DNA of 15,374 bases from Bacillota bacterium (GCA_023435025.1 JAEYSE010000091.1:1-15374), one strand, 5' to 3'. Counted from the stretch's first letter, positions 6,305 through 13,072 are shown. Translations and numbers: made by a program. The notes: a model not told the origin generated them from the letters alone.

Positions 6305-7297
6305 TTACGCCCTCCACAAATAGGTATCCACGCACCAGCCACGAAGGACAGGGGCGTCGTTGTACTTTACGACCTCGGCCCAGCCGCGTTTAAGCGAGAG
6401 CACCAGTACCTGATCCTTGGCGCTGACGGTGCCGATTTTAGAATGGCTTGTGCCGGGGCCAGAGCGCAAGTGGACATAGGTGTCCCCTCCATAGGTATAG
6501 AACGCAGGCGGGTCGCTTTCATCCCTTTCCTCCAAATAAGTATCAACGCAATACCCCACGATGATGGGATCCTGGTTGTGCAATACCACCTTAGCCCATC
6601 CTTCGGATACGGAGAGTATGATGCACTGCTCCCCGGTAGAGAGCCTGCCTTTGATTTCCGCGTTGGTATTGGGGCCGGACTGGATGTCGGCGTCGGTGGC
6701 CCCGGCATAGGCGAGTGTGGCGGGAAGTTCGGTTTCGGGCGGGTTTGGGTTTTCGACCTTCCCCGTCAGTAGCTCCTTGAATTCCGCAAGCGGCATGTAA
6801 GCGCCTGGGCAGAGTGTGGGATACGGTCGGCCAGTCAGATCATTGTTTACATAATAGGGCACTTCCCTATGACCATATATTTTTGCTACCTGTATGGCGA
6901 CCCCACCCACGCTTTGGCCGTTCTGTGCCAGTATGGCCAAAATGAGCTTTTTTGCAGGAGCAACCTGTTCCCCTGTAGGCGCGTGCTTATGGATGGCGCC
7001 CGTAATGCAGATGCCGCAGCTGCGCGCGTTGAGGTCGTTGCTTTTTACGTTGCTGACATGACCGCCTTGATATATAAGGCCTCGGCCTTTATAGATGATG
7101 CCATCCGGCGTGATCACATAGTTGTAATCGCAGCCCGCGTGCCCTTCACTTTTGTGATAAGCGTGAATACTGGCGATTGTGCTGTGATCGCTTGCGCTAT
7201 GGTGGATGACAATGGTATCCAGCCTTCTGAGCCTTGTAAGCCGCCATGCCCATTTCAAGTTTGTATCTACAACAAAGTCAAACTCATTGTTTGTCAT
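6305..7297 (-). CDS. N-acetylmuramoyl-L-alanine amidase endolysin with two SH3-like repeats
   Basis: This encodes 330 residues, from an ATG with AGGAGGAG upstream. Residues about 25-175 form an Amidase_2/PGRP-type zinc domain that cuts the bond between N-acetylmuramic acid and L-alanine in peptidoglycan. Likely zinc ligands are H32 (TIVIHHSAS), H143 (IYGHREV) and C163 (LCPGA), as in T7 lysozyme-like enzymes; DYNYVITPDG and GGHVSN are also typical. After a proline-rich linker (PNPPETELP) come two bacterial SH3-like repeats, about residues 195-255 and 268-328. Each has a SGPxT motif and ends in C-V-D-T-Y-L. These would bind the cell wall. There is no signal peptide, which fits release through the downstream holin. 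It is first in a tight three-gene cassette (gaps of 2 nt). Confidence 0.93.
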   Translation of the reverse strand: MTNNEFDFVVDTNLKWAWRLTRLRRLDTIVIHHSASDHSTIASIHAYHKSEGHAGCDYNYVITPDGIIYKGRGLIYQGGHVSNVKSNDLNARSCGICITGAIHKHAPTGEQVAPAKKLILAILAQNGQSVGGVAIQVAKIYGHREVPYYVNNDLTGRPYPTLCPGAYMPLAEFKELLTGKVENPNPPETELPATLAYAGATDADIQSGPNTNAEIKGRLSTGEQCIILSVSEGWAKVVLHNQDPIIVGYCVDTYLEERDESDPPAFYTYGGDTYVHLRSGPGTSHSKIGTVSAKDQVLVLSLKRGWAEVVKYNDAPVLRGWCVDTYLWRA

Positions 7298-7340
7298 AAG
7301 TATTTCTCCTCCTGGGAATCAGGCTGCACTTGGTTGGGTC

Positions 7341-7382
7341 AAAAAAATGCGGATGATCCGCCACTTGAAGTAGCATCCGCAT
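7341..7382 (-). terminator. intrinsic terminator on the - strand, before the lysis cassette
   Basis: On the - strand ATGCGGATG and CATCCGCAT form a 9-bp stem around an 18-nt loop, followed directly by TTTTTTT (plus-strand A run 7341-7347). It most simply ends the MFS-GH2 transcript. It lies only 44 nt before the amidase start codon, so it also isolates the lysis cassette from upstream transcription. Confidence 0.8.
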
Positions 7383-7391
7383 GGCCGAACG

Positions 7392-7420
7392 CTGACAGCC
7401 ATATATCCTTATCACATAAT
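7392..7420 (+). promoter_or_regulatory. possible + strand promoter for a micro-ORF
   Basis: CTGACA (7392-7397), a 17-nt spacer and CATAAT (7415-7420) each match the sigma-A consensus at 5 of 6 positions. A start near 7427 would leave a very short leader with AGGAGG (7428-7433) at its 5' end. It points away from the lysis cassette and towards the 3' end of the MFS-GH2 gene. Confidence 0.4.
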
Positions 7421-7438
7421 ATGCAACAGGAGGTAAAT

Positions 7439-7516
7439 TTGATTGAGTTTTGTGCTGCATGCTTTAGAATTGTCACGCGTTCAGAAGGGACACAAAATCA
7501 ATCGGCTTTCCATTAG
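7439..7516 (+). CDS. candidate 25-residue peptide (TTG start)
   Basis: A perfect AGGAGG at 7428-7433 stands 5 nt before a TTG that opens a 25-codon frame beginning MIEFCAACFRIVTR and ending in a TAG within the hairpin at 7500-7526. A putative sigma-A promoter lies just upstream and the hairpin could end the transcript. A second TTG at 7443 in another frame opens a 61-residue frame running antisense into the GH2 coding end, and it shares the same ribosome binding site. Two cysteines in CAAC are the only feature of note. I know no homologue. The regulatory signals, rather than the short peptide itself, make this worth listing. Confidence 0.25.
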   Translation: MIEFCAACFRIVTRSEGTQNQSAFH

Positions 7517-7526
7517 AAAGCCGATT
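7500..7526. terminator. 11-bp perfect hairpin between the GH2 gene and the micro-ORF
   Basis: AATCGGCTTTC (7500-7510) and GAAAGCCGATT (7516-7526) form a perfect stem with a 5-nt loop. On the - strand it lies 29 nt after the MFS-GH2 stop and is followed by GATTTTG, a weak uridine run. On the + strand it is followed by TACAATAA. It may be a first terminator for the MFS-GH2 transcript ahead of the stronger one at 7341-7382. Confidence 0.55.
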
Positions 7527-7555
7527 TACAATAATCCGACACACTTTCTTGTAAT

Positions 7556-10500
7556 TCAGGAATTTTCGGGCTTTTTCGCGCTTGTCGGCATAGGTGGAGA
7601 TTCCGGTTCGAACGTAAGTTTTCTGTGAATTTCGCTCAAAATATCCCGGGAAATTTTGAGAACTTTGCGGTCGTATGTCATCATTCCGTTGAGTTCTTCC
7701 TCCACATCGCTTACCTGTGTATAGACGGAAGCGGAGAGCCCATTGCGTATGGCCGGTACAATCTCCCGCTCGATAAGGTCCCTGTATCCCTTTGCAAGTG
7801 CGTCCGCCGAACCGTACAGACGGTAGCCGTATACGCTTTCGCAAAACCGGTGCCCCGGTATACCCAGACTGTACCCGCCAAATTCGGACACTATCAGCGC
7901 GCGCTTTTGCACCTTAGGAATACGGATTTTCTTAAAATAAACATGCAGGCTTTTCACATCTCCGCCGCCCTGATCGTACCAACCGCTCGCATGATCAATG
8001 ATGCGGGTGTTGTCCAACGCCCTAAGCTGCGCTGCCGTCTCGTTCGCATCGAACTGCCCCCAGCCCTCGTTGAACGGCGTCCACAAATAAAGGCTCACAG
8101 TATTGTAGAGGTGGTGCACGGTCTGCTCCATATCCCGCAAATACTGCCTGCGCCCTTCTTCATCCGTTCTTCCAAACAAATAATAACGGCTGTCTTTGAG
8201 GCGAACGTCCAGGAAAGGCAGCGCCTGCGTGATAAACGGCTGATACGGCCTGCCGCCGCTGACCATGTCCTGCCAGACGATCATGCCCAGCCTGTCGCAA
8301 TGGTAGTACCAGCGCAGCGGTTCGATTTTGATGTGCTTGCGCAGCATGTTGAACCCCGCTTCCTTCATGGTGCGGATGTCGTAGATGAGCGCTTCATCGC
8401 TGGGCGCAGTGTAAAGCCCATCGCTCCAGTATCCCTGGTCGAGAATACCGTTCTGATAATACGGACGGTTGTTGAGCATCAGGCGCGTAACGCCATTTTC
8501 ATCGGGCGCAACCGAGAATTTGCGCATGCCGAAGTAGCTTTCAACACGGTCCTCCGGTGTTTCCACCACAAGCCCATACAGGAACGGGTCCTCTGGGCTC
8601 CATGGTCGAAAACCCGCAAGCGGAATGTGCGCGGCGCCGGAAGCATCCAGTTCTGCTGTCGCAACAACGCCTTCTTCAAATAGAACTCTGACAGTACCGC
8701 TAGTATCCCCTTCCCGCGTGACGGCCCTGACTTCCACCGCCTCCTCGTCGAATAGCGGAGTGATGATCAGCTGCTCGATATCCTTTGCCGGAACGCTTTC
8801 CATCCAGACCGTCTGCCAGATTCCGCTTTGTGCGGTATACCAAATGCCGCCCCGCTTCAGGCTCTGCTTGCCATACGCATGCCTGGTGCTTGTATTGCTT
8901 GCGTCCCATACCTTGACGGTGATGGTATGCGTCTTTCCCTCCCGCATAAACTCCGTCACATCGAGGACAAATGGGAGGTATCCGCCTTCATGCCCACCGG
9001 CTGAAATGCCATTGATCAACACTTCGCAGCATTGATCCACCGCGTCAAAATGCAGCAGCAGCCGCTCCTTTATAAAACCTTCGGGCAGCGTGACGGTCCG
9101 GCGATACCAAAGCGTTTCACTGGGCAAAAGCTGCCTGCTCACGCCGGAGAGCGCGCTTTCCGGTGAAAAGGGTACGAGTATGTTACCGTCATAAACTTCC
9201 GGACCGCCATCTCCTTTTGTGATGGCGTACTCCCAAAGCCCGTTGAGGTTCAAATAGCTTTCCCGTTTCATCTGCGGCCGGGGGTATTCCTGCAATACTT
9301 GATCAGGCGCAAGCGTTTCTCCCCACGGGGTGTAAAGCGTATGTGTGCGGGCGGCTGCCTGCCTCTTATCCCTGCGTTTAAGAGCAACAACTGGAACAAA
9401 CACCAACAGCAACAATATGGCCGAGGCAAGGAAAATACCTGCGGTGGGCACCTGTTTGACGACCCCCAGGTCCACGTATGTCCGCCCGCTGCCGCGGATA
9501 ACCTCGGCCCCGATATATGGCCCCGTCACCATGGGCAGCAGAACCGAGAACAGCATGCGGATTCCCTGAAAGTGGCCAACCTTGTCCTGCGGCGTATAAT
9601 CACGCACCATCGCGTTGATTGTTGCGAGCAGCAGCATGTTTCCACCCACCATCACGATCCCCGCTACGGCGACAAATACATGATCGACAGCCGCATACAT
9701 CAAAAGCAGGCCAACTAGTTCTAGAGCTACCGCAATGAATATGAAATTCAGCTTGCCCACTTTGTCAATCAGCCGCCCGCATACTACGCTGATAACCGAG
9801 GCCGCTACCAGCACCACGCCCAGAAGCAGCGCGTAATTTTGCACGTTGAGCGACTTTTGGATATAGATCAGCAGGTAGGGCATGAATATCTGCGTGGCGG
9901 CACCGGTGACCCCAAGCGCGCAAAGCGACAGATAGAGAGACGGGTTCTTACGCACCACCCCGATGCGGAACCCGTACACAATATCGGAAAGATACCCCGT
10001 TTTGCTTCTGGAAAGCTGCGGCGCGTCCTTTAACAAAAACAATCCACATAAGCCCCCCAGCGTTACGATGCCGCCGACGATATTGAAAAACATCGGCCAG
10101 TCCCCGCGCTGGGTAAAGCCGTCCAACCCCGCAAATACGATCAGCATTGCAACGAGCGGAAGGCTCGCGAGCACTCCCTCCACCCTTCCCCGGTTTTCCA
10201 CGCCTGTGACGTCCGTCACCCAGGCGTTGAACGCGGCGTCGTTTGCGCTGGAGCCAAAGAACGTCATGACGCAATCCATCAGTATGACGAGCGTAGCCGC
10301 CACCTGTACGGCCGCGACGCCGGGGAACAGCGTTTGCGCGGTTGTAACCGTGATGGCGCCAAACGCCATTGTGGAAAGCCCCCACAAGATATACCCCGCT
10401 ACGATAAAGGCCTTGCGCCTGCCCAACTTATCTGTAAGCGCACCAACAAGCAGCGAGGTGAGGGTGGCTGTTACCGCGCTCAGGGCAACCATGTTTGCTA

Positions 10501-10639
10501 TGACGCCAGGGTCCCCCGATATGGTATTGAACACAAATACGTTCAGATACATGTTTTCCACTGTCCAGGCCAATTGGCCGAACAGCCCGAACATCAGCAG
10601 CGCAAGCCATATTCTTGCTCCCAGTTTTCCCTGTTTCAT
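7556..10639 (-). CDS. MFS sugar transporter fused to GH2 glycoside hydrolase
   Basis: One uninterrupted 1027-residue frame, with GGAGAGGGTGG before its ATG. Residues 1 to about 420 are a 12-helix MFS transporter; the loop after helix 2 has the signature GALTDKLGRRK, and helix 8 is followed by the matching GRLIDKVGKLN. The style is that of sugar:cation symporters. After a basic stretch (KRRDKRQAAAR) a complete GH2 enzyme begins at about residue 435 with TPWGETLAPDQVLQEYPRPQ. It has a sugar-binding jelly roll (about 455-615), an Ig-like domain (about 618-705) and a TIM barrel (about 707-1005). Expected catalytic residues are intact: acid/base E858 in TPFNEGWG and nucleophile E919 in IVSEFGGY. 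With 12 helices the GH2 part should face the cytoplasm and cut a glycoside as it enters. Substrate unknown (beta-galactoside, beta-glucuronide or similar). No start codon with a ribosome binding site is seen in the linker, so it is not two genes. Confidence 0.95.
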   Translation of the reverse strand: MKQGKLGARIWLALLMFGLFGQLAWTVENMYLNVFVFNTISGDPGVIANMVALSAVTATLTSLLVGALTDKLGRRKAFIVAGYILWGLSTMAFGAITVTTAQTLFPGVAAVQVAATLVILMDCVMTFFGSSANDAAFNAWVTDVTGVENRGRVEGVLASLPLVAMLIVFAGLDGFTQRGDWPMFFNIVGGIVTLGGLCGLFLLKDAPQLSRSKTGYLSDIVYGFRIGVVRKNPSLYLSLCALGVTGAATQIFMPYLLIYIQKSLNVQNYALLLGVVLVAASVISVVCGRLIDKVGKLNFIFIAVALELVGLLLMYAAVDHVFVAVAGIVMVGGNMLLLATINAMVRDYTPQDKVGHFQGIRMLFSVLLPMVTGPYIGAEVIRGSGRTYVDLGVVKQVPTAGIFLASAILLLLVFVPVVALKRRDKRQAAARTHTLYTPWGETLAPDQVLQEYPRPQMKRESYLNLNGLWEYAITKGDGGPEVYDGNILVPFSPESALSGVSRQLLPSETLWYRRTVTLPEGFIKERLLLHFDAVDQCCEVLINGISAGGHEGGYLPFVLDVTEFMREGKTHTITVKVWDASNTSTRHAYGKQSLKRGGIWYTAQSGIWQTVWMESVPAKDIEQLIITPLFDEEAVEVRAVTREGDTSGTVRVLFEEGVVATAELDASGAAHIPLAGFRPWSPEDPFLYGLVVETPEDRVESYFGMRKFSVAPDENGVTRLMLNNRPYYQNGILDQGYWSDGLYTAPSDEALIYDIRTMKEAGFNMLRKHIKIEPLRWYYHCDRLGMIVWQDMVSGGRPYQPFITQALPFLDVRLKDSRYYLFGRTDEEGRRQYLRDMEQTVHHLYNTVSLYLWTPFNEGWGQFDANETAAQLRALDNTRIIDHASGWYDQGGGDVKSLHVYFKKIRIPKVQKRALIVSEFGGYSLGIPGHRFCESVYGYRLYGSADALAKGYRDLIEREIVPAIRNGLSASVYTQVSDVEEELNGMMTYDRKVLKISRDILSEIHRKLTFEPESPPMPTSAKKPENS

Positions 10640-10665
10640 ACGACCACCCTCTCCATGTGATATCC

Positions 10666-10671
10666 ATTATA
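10666..10671 (-). promoter_or_regulatory. candidate -10 of the MFS-GH2 gene
   Basis: A perfect TATAAT on the - strand lies 26 nt before the start codon. The -35 region falls within the hairpin at 10679-10697 and matches poorly (TCCTGA), so the promoter would be weak or activator-dependent. The leader would be about 20 nt. Confidence 0.4.
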
Positions 10672-10672
10672 C

Positions 10673-10697
10673 AAGAAAGGCTCCCGTTTCAGGAGCC
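10673..10697 (-). terminator. terminator-like hairpin after the two-TM gene
   Basis: On the - strand GGCTCC and GGAGCC form a 6-bp stem with a 7-nt loop, followed by TTTCTTG. A smaller stem, CGGGC/GCCCG, lies just before it at 10714-10726. It follows the two-TM gene by about 45 nt and precedes the MFS-GH2 promoter, separating the two units. Confidence 0.55.
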
Positions 10698-10739
10698 CAG
10701 GCTATCAAACTCACGGGCTCCGCCCGCATCGGTCACATT

Positions 10740-11648
10740 TTATAAATTGCTGGAGTTATTTGAAGCCAGATAGTTCGCGTACGCCAGCGTAAGCTCCATG
10801 CGGATTCGCTCAAAATACTGCTCCAATATCTGGTCCTTGATAAACTCCTTGACCTGCTTTTCATTGTTCAGGTCATGAATGATTCGCTTGCCATATGTGG
10901 AAATGGAGAGCACCGCCAATATATACTCCTTGTTGTGTTTGCCGCAGACCACTTTCGCGCAAATGATACTCCCGATGTTGTTGTGCTCGCCGTCCTTTTT
11001 GCTGAAGACATATTCCGACTTTTTGTTGGCCTTTATTTTATCGGCATGAAACAGGAAGTTTTGTTTGCCGCTGCAAATCTGGTATATGGCGGACTGCACG
11101 TCGTTGATGAGCGCGGTTAATGCAGGGTCCTCTGTCCCGTTGCTGTCCGCCCATGTCCATATCTTATTGTCCGAAATGCAATACGCGAGATTGGCGCTGA
11201 CCTGGTTTCTCCGAATACTCAAAGAGTCCGCAAAGAACGCGGATATCTCATCCAGTATATTGTTAATGTTCTCCATGGGGTCATGAATGCCGGATAATGC
11301 GGCAATGCCAGGCGATTCTTTATTTTCTTCAATGAACCGGATGTATCGTTTGCTTCTTCTGTTGCACAGCGCGCTCAAGGAATCTGCGACTTTTTTCATC
11401 GCATTGTAGTTTTCCAATAATGCATGGTAATCGACATTGTTGCTTTTGATAAAGTGAAGGATTTGAAATAAAACGGCAAGCAGCAGCACAAGCACTGTGA
11501 GTACAATACCGAACGGAGTCAGGCTTGCGCGGGCATCTGTTTTGACAACCAAAAATAGAGCCTCTCCCAGCCAGTTCAGGAAAAGGGAGAACCACACGGT
11601 GGGCAAAAAGGTAAATATCAGATGCAGGATCCGAAATTTCTTTGACAA
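10740..11648 (-). CDS. two-TM membrane protein with cytosolic GAF-like C-terminal region, function unknown
   Basis: This encodes 302 residues. The start is a TTG at 11648, with AAAGGAT about 9 nt upstream; no in-frame ATG is near, and the ATG at 11656 is in another frame. Two membrane helices lie at about residues 8-35 (LIFTFLPTVWFSLFLNW) and 45-67 (FGIVLTVLVLLLAVLFQIL). A helical segment follows (about 70-150, with LLENYNAMKKVADSLSALC). The last part alternates strands and helices (AKVVCGKHNKEYILAVLSIS, then a long C-terminal helix) in a way that recalls GAF-type sensor domains, but without a recognised motif. I do not recognise the family. The gene follows a 52-residue peptide gene by 23 nt, sharing its promoter. 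A membrane sensor or a two-TM effector are both possible; neither is shown by sequence alone. Confidence 0.7.
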   Translation of the reverse strand: MSKKFRILHLIFTFLPTVWFSLFLNWLGEALFLVVKTDARASLTPFGIVLTVLVLLLAVLFQILHFIKSNNVDYHALLENYNAMKKVADSLSALCNRRSKRYIRFIEENKESPGIAALSGIHDPMENINNILDEISAFFADSLSIRRNQVSANLAYCISDNKIWTWADSNGTEDPALTALINDVQSAIYQICSGKQNFLFHADKIKANKKSEYVFSKKDGEHNNIGSIICAKVVCGKHNKEYILAVLSISTYGKRIIHDLNNEKQVKEFIKDQILEQYFERIRMELTLAYANYLASNNSSNL

Positions 11649-11671
11649 GCCAACATATCCTTTGAGTTTAT

Positions 11672-11830
11672 TTATTTTACTACTTTTTTTAACTTGTCAA
11701 ATTTAATGGCCTTTTTGGGGGAAGGGGTACTCTTTGAGGCCTTTTCCAGCGAAGACAACTGGCTGAATGTTATCGCGCTAGAAATACTTTTTGTAACTTT
11801 CTCCATAAATTGTACCACTTTCTCGAACAT
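11672..11830 (-). CDS. 52-residue lysine-rich peptide, first gene of the two-TM unit
   Basis: An ATG at 11830 opens a 52-residue frame: a helix-prone N-terminus MFEKVVQFMEKVTKSISSAI, a middle TFSQLSSLEKASKS, the basic PSPKKAIKFDKLKKVVK, then TAA. The net charge is clearly positive and there is no membrane segment. A near-consensus sigma-A promoter lies immediately upstream. GTAGGAAGTGG offers a modest ribosome binding site, but the predicted transcript start is so close that translation may be almost leaderless, or may begin at the second ATG (11806). The two-TM gene begins 23 nt after its stop. Promoter, frame and spacing make a real gene likely. The function is unknown; a small partner or regulator of the membrane protein is inference. 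Confidence 0.6.
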   Translation of the reverse strand: MFEKVVQFMEKVTKSISSAITFSQLSSLEKASKSTPSPKKAIKFDKLKKVVK

Positions 11831-11844
11831 TTTCCACTTCCTAC

Positions 11845-11873
11845 ATTATATGATATAACGATTCTATCGTCAA
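11845..11873 (-). promoter_or_regulatory. sigma-A promoter of the peptide/two-TM unit
   Basis: TTGACG (11873-11868), a 17-nt spacer and a perfect TATAAT (11850-11845) read on the - strand. This is the best promoter match in the window. The start of transcription should be near 11838, only about 8 nt before the ATG at 11830. A direct repeat begins 1 bp upstream of the -35. Confidence 0.85.
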
Positions 11874-11874
11874 T

Positions 11875-11927
11875 CACGCGTAAATATGCGTCGGTTTTGC
11901 ATCCGGTACAGTTACACGCATAAATAT
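11875..11927. repeat. 13-bp direct repeat with 40-bp spacing between divergent promoters
   Basis: CACGCGTAAATAT (11875-11887) and CACGCATAAATAT (11915-11927) differ at one position and start exactly 40 bp apart. The first copy abuts the -35 of the peptide promoter; the second overlaps the putative -10 (TAAATA, 11921-11926) of the divergent RNA promoter. Within them TATGCGT (11885-11891) and ACGCATA (11916-11922) also form an inverted repeat. This looks like a regulator-binding arrangement acting on both promoters. Confidence 0.5.
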
Positions 11928-11932
11928 CCCAT

Positions 11933-12134
11933 GGCTTTAAAGGGCTCCATGGTATCGGCCTTATAAACCTGCGTCCTTAGCTGGAGGTAGGCTCGGACAC
12001 TAAGCCGGCAGGTTGGCACGATAGCTTATTTAATGTGGGGATGGTTGTGCGGCTCAAAGGCTTGCACAACCGATCCCACCTTCCGTAGACACTTGCCGCC
12101 GAGAACGCCTCTCCGCAAATGTGGTGATTTTTCT
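11933..12134 (+). ncRNA. candidate structured non-coding RNA, about 200 nt
   Basis: No coding gene covers 11831-12169. The + strand shows several nested stems. Arm 1 pairs TATCGGCC (11953-11960) with GGCACGATA (12015-12023, one bulged A) and AACCTGC (11966-11972) with GCAGGTT (12008-12014); inside it CTTAG pairs with CTAAG. Arm 2 pairs GTGGG with CCCAC and GGTTGTGC (12043-12050) with GCACAACC (12064-12071), with a symmetric GAT/GAT internal loop. The 3' end has an imperfect stem (TCTCCGC/GTGGTGA, 12110-12127) followed by TTTTTCTTT, as in an intrinsic terminator. A possible promoter is TTGCAT (11897-11902), an 18-nt spacer and TAAATA (11921-11926). I could not match it to 6S, SRP, tmRNA, RNase P or a riboswitch. 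No + strand gene follows, so it would act in trans or against the 3' end of the VOC gene. Confidence 0.5.
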
Positions 12135-12169
12135 TTGGTATGCTCTATCCCTCTGCCTTTCATTCCGCC

Positions 12170-13072
12170 TCACAGAATATCAGCCTGCTCGTATGCGCGG
12201 GTCAGCGTATCCAAATCCAGCTTTTCCATCTCAAGCATGGCCTTCATCACATTGTGCACCCGCCTTTGGTTCGGGTCCTTGACCATATCATTGAGCGCCG
12301 CGGGCACAATCTGCCAGGATACGCCGTATTTGTCCTTAAGCCACCCGCAAGGCTGTACCTCCCCTTCCTTTGTCAGCACGTCCCATAGGCGGTCTACCTC
12401 GTGCTGATCGGCACAGTTCACATAAAGGGACACCGCCTCGTTGAATGTAAACGGATGATCCCCCGCGCTGTCAATCACCATGAATTCCTGCCCTTGCAGC
12501 CGGAACGCGGCATGCCGGACAAAACCCGCTTCCATTTCTTCGCCGGGGCCGACCTTATCCATATGGAGAACTTTGGCGTCCTCAAACAGACTCGTATAGA
12601 ACGCAACGGCCTCCGCCGCTTTGCCAAGCTGATCGCCGGAAAACATCAAGAATGGCGTAATCTTCTGGTTGCGTTCGGCGAGGTTTAGCTGCCAGGATAC
12701 GCCGTACTTGTCCTGCAGCCAACCGAACTGCTCCGAAAACGGATATTCGCCAAGCTCCATCAGCACAGCGCCGCCCTGGGACAGCTCTTTCCAAAGTTTC
12801 ATCAGTTCCGATTCTGTCCCACAGTTGATAAAAAAAGAAATGGAGGGTGTAAAGGAAAACACGGGCCCGCCGTTCAGGGCGATGAACTCCTGTCCAGAAA
12901 GCGCAAACTCCACCGTAAGGACGGAGCCTTCCGGCATGCCGGAGACCTGCGCGCCCGCCTGTTCATACCGCGCGATATGGGAAATGCGGGAGTTTTCAAA
13001 TAGCCCGCAATAAAAGTTTGCGGCTTCCTCCGCCTTGGTATCAAACCACAGATTCGGGACAATTTTTTGCAT
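12170..13072 (-). CDS. tandem VOC (PhnB-like, 3-demethylubiquinone methyltransferase-like fold) protein
   Basis: This encodes 300 residues, from an ATG with AAGGAGG 7 nt upstream. It contains two copies of the PhnB-like domain (PF06983 type, vicinal oxygen chelate/glyoxalase fold), about residues 1-140 and 145-300. Each copy has an early aromatic A-x-F-Y segment (ANFYCGLFE; AVAFYTSLFE) and a G-Q-E-F strand (LSGQEFIALNGG; LQGQEFMVIDSA). Each also has a run like SISFFINC or SLYVNC, and the closing motif W-L-x-D-K-Y-G-V-S-W-Q. Database labels of 3-demethylubiquinone-9 3-methyltransferase for this family are historical; there is no SAM-binding motif, and an anaerobe would not make ubiquinone. Function unknown, cytosolic. 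It is monocistronic, with no clear terminator after its stop. The 3' flank runs into the candidate RNA on the opposite strand. Confidence 0.9.
   Translation of the reverse strand: MQKIVPNLWFDTKAEEAANFYCGLFENSRISHIARYEQAGAQVSGMPEGSVLTVEFALSGQEFIALNGGPVFSFTPSISFFINCGTESELMKLWKELSQGGAVLMELGEYPFSEQFGWLQDKYGVSWQLNLAERNQKITPFLMFSGDQLGKAAEAVAFYTSLFEDAKVLHMDKVGPGEEMEAGFVRHAAFRLQGQEFMVIDSAGDHPFTFNEAVSLYVNCADQHEVDRLWDVLTKEGEVQPCGWLKDKYGVSWQIVPAALNDMVKDPNQRRVHNVMKAMLEMEKLDLDTLTRAYEQADIL

Noticed and set aside
5787..7382. Complete prophage or integrative element
   Set aside because: Only three lysis genes are present; no integrase, terminase, portal, tail or repressor gene, and no flanking direct repeats that look like att sites.
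7625..8683. Long + strand open frame (352 codons) antisense to the GH2 domain
   Set aside because: It lies wholly opposite a gene with intact domains and catalytic motifs, gives no recognisable protein, and has no convincing ribosome binding site. It is a by-product of the GC-rich codon use of the GH2 gene.
9963..10745. + strand open frame of 260 codons antisense to the MFS domain
   Set aside because: No family pattern; it mirrors the coding strand of the transporter helices.
11933..12134. 6S RNA, SRP RNA, tmRNA, RNase P or T-box
   Set aside because: No GGAAGGAAGCAGCC-type SRP loop, no tmRNA tag frame, no RNase P core motif, no T-box TGGNACCGCG. The two-arm layout does not give the single long bubble hairpin of 6S.
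12170..13072. Ubiquinone-biosynthesis methyltransferase
   Set aside because: The family label is historical; the sequence shows two VOC-fold domains and no SAM-binding motif.
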